Below are positions 6,320 through 7,322 of a DNA stretch of 7,322 nt, piece after piece. The notes under the pieces are model-generated. The model did no database searches. It was not told the DNA's origin and saw only the letters and a list, made by a program, of their open reading frames with translations. Both the position numbers and the translations under genes were made by a program. Position 1 is the first letter of the stretch; every line of letters starts with the position of its first letter. Origin of the DNA: Actinomycetota bacterium (lineage in GTDB: Bacteria; Actinomycetota; Nitriliruptoria; Nitriliruptorales; JAHWKO01). Location of the stretch: NCBI GenBank assembly GCA_019347855.1, contig JAHWKO010000102.1, positions 1 to 7,322 on the forward strand, in the 5' to 3' direction.

Positions 6320-7083
6320 CCGGCACCGACCAGGGCGAGCAGCGCGGCCCCCCACGCGATGAGGGGGAGGAGGGACGCGGCGGTCCACTCGCGGGGGCCG
6401 GCGCGGTGGTCCTCGATGTCGGGCATGTCGCCCGTGAACCCCCTCGAGATCATCGCGGCGTGCACCCGCTCACCGCGCTCGTAGGAGCGGATGAACACCG
6501 ACCCGGCGGACGCGGCGATCGGACGCGCCTGCGCGAGCCAACCCGGGTCGTACCCACGTGCGGTCATGGCGGTTCGGATGCGGCGCAGCTCCGCCGTGAT
6601 CACCTCGAGGTAGCGGATCATGAACGCCGCGATCGTGGTGAACGTCCTGGGGACCCGCAGCCGTTCGAGCCCGCGCAGGATGCGCGGGACCTCGGTGGTC
6701 GCGGCGAGGAGGATCGACGTCCACGCCCCGAGCGTCGCCTTCGCGGCGATGTTCCACGCGCCCCACAGCCCCTCGCGGGACAGCGCGATCCCGACGACCG
6801 TCACACGCTCGCCGCCCGCGACGAACGGGACCATGATCGCCAGCAGGAGGAACGGGATCACGACCGCGAGCCTCGCGACCACGAAGCGCGGACGGACCCG
6901 GGCCACGGCCGTCACCACCGCGAGGACGAGGGCGTCGATGCCGAACGCCCAGGCGGCCTCGCGCGGGGTGATCGCGACCGCGACGACGAAGAGGAACGCA
7001 GCCGCGACCTTCGCCTCGGGCGCCAGCCGGTGGACCGGGCTGTGCTCGTGGACGTAGAGGGCGTGGGCGTGACCGGCTCCCAT
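6316..7083 (-). CDS. cbiQ: ECF transporter transmembrane (T) component CbiQ
   Basis: A 255-residue integral membrane protein that couples CbiO to the metal-binding CbiM subunit. The N-terminus MGAGHAHALYVHEHSPVHRL and the APEAKV segment that follows are typical of CbiQ. Hydrophobic segments lie at about 25-40, 46-62, 68-90, 105-128 and 232-253. The two cytoplasmic coupling motifs of T components are present: Ala-Arg-Gly in AMTARGYDP (175-177) and Ser-Arg-Gly in AMISRGFTG (213-215), the latter preceded by the usual ERGERVH stretch. Length is normal for the family. The ATG lies 6 nt after the stop of the PDGLE-domain gene and no good Shine-Dalgarno sits close to it. An AGGAG lies about 30 nt upstream inside the previous gene, so translation is probably coupled. 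Its TGA overlaps the cbiO ATG. Family identity is firm; the metal specificity is not determined here. Confidence 0.94.
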   Translation of the reverse strand: MGAGHAHALYVHEHSPVHRLAPEAKVAAAFLFVVAVAITPREAAWAFGIDALVLAVVTAVARVRPRFVVARLAVVIPFLLLAIMVPFVAGGERVTVVGIALSREGLWGAWNIAAKATLGAWTSILLAATTEVPRILRGLERLRVPRTFTTIAAFMIRYLEVITAELRRIRTAMTARGYDPGWLAQARPIAASAGSVFIRSYERGERVHAAMISRGFTGDMPDIEDHRAGPREWTAASLLPLIAWGAALLALVGAG

Positions 7084-7089
7084 GTGGCG

Positions 7090-7322
7090 TCAGACGGTAG
7101 CCCGCGTCCGGGCAGGTCTCCTCCGATCCCCGCGGACGGCCAGGATCACCCCCGACCCGACCGCGAGGGTCACGACCACGCCGACGACGCCGGCGATCGC
7201 GAAGCTGAGCGTCTCGTCGCCGATGCCCTGGGTCGCGTAGTCCGCGAACGGGCTCGCGGCCAGCGTGTGCTCCTCGGCGTTCGCCGCGAACCCCGTGTCC
7301 TGCGCGACGCGCTCGAGCCCGT
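7090..7322 (-). CDS. PDGLE/CbiN-type domain of metal transporter, C-terminal part
   Basis: The last 76 codons of a gene cut by the window edge, ending in TGA at 7090-7092. The first visible residues, GLERVAQDTGFA, follow a split codon ending in AC that would be Asp, giving the D-G-L-E of the PDGLE motif. They continue into NAEEH and SPFADYATQGIGDE, characteristic of the extracytoplasmic loop of this CbiN-like domain. A membrane helix follows (about residues 39-62 of the fragment), then a short Arg-rich cytoplasmic tail. PDGLE domains accompany CbiM in cobalt/nickel ECF transporters, either fused to its C-terminus or as a separate small protein. The window does not show which applies here. The 6-nt gap to cbiQ places it in the same operon and implies that cbiM lies just to the right. 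Confidence 0.85.
   Translation of the reverse strand, partial: GLERVAQDTGFAANAEEHTLAASPFADYATQGIGDETLSFAIAGVVGVVVTLAVGSGVILAVRGDRRRPARTRATV

Noticed and set aside
6320..6388. Longer start for CbiO at 6388
   Set aside because: It would add an Arg/Pro-rich leader within cbiQ and lose the ATGA junction; the start at 6319 gives the usual family N-terminus.
1..7322. CRISPR arrays, tRNA or rRNA genes, insertion sequences, cobalamin riboswitch
   Set aside because: No regularly spaced repeats, transposase, terminal inverted repeats or recognisable RNA folds were seen. A riboswitch controlling the cbi genes, if any, would lie upstream of cbiM beyond the right edge.

Overview
The window is very GC-rich, non-mobile-looking chromosomal DNA in which every supported gene lies on the minus strand, so transcription runs from the right edge to the left. 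The base composition, frequent GTG starts, Ala/Arg/Pro-rich proteins and the DUF916-type envelope protein suggest a high-GC actinobacterium. I cannot place it more precisely.

Right end (5525-7322): the tail of an energy-coupling-factor (ECF) transporter operon for cobalt or nickel. In transcription order it has a PDGLE/CbiN-type C-terminus cut by the window edge, the T-component permease CbiQ, and the ATPase CbiO. The genes are packed with a 6-nt gap and an ATGA overlap, so they are probably translated as a unit. The substrate-binding CbiM part must lie beyond the right edge.

Middle and left (153-5477): a four-gene module. Two paralogous membrane histidine kinases (3891-5477 and 153-1754) flank a translationally coupled pair: a secreted protein with a long disordered linker (3134-3832) and a DUF916-like membrane-anchored envelope protein with an unusually long cytoplasmic tail (1809-3137). 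Gaps of 47, 58 and 54 nt separate the kinases from their neighbours, so all six complete genes could be one long transcript. The gaps also hold hairpin or repeat elements that may split it. No response regulator is present, so both kinases are orphans within this window. The arrangement suggests an envelope-sensing unit in which the two exported proteins are linked to extracytoplasmic kinase sensor domains; this is inference from gene order.

Left edge (1-152): non-coding and visibly less GC-rich. It holds two hairpins just after the last kinase stop codon and a TTGACA-type promoter candidate pointing off the left edge.
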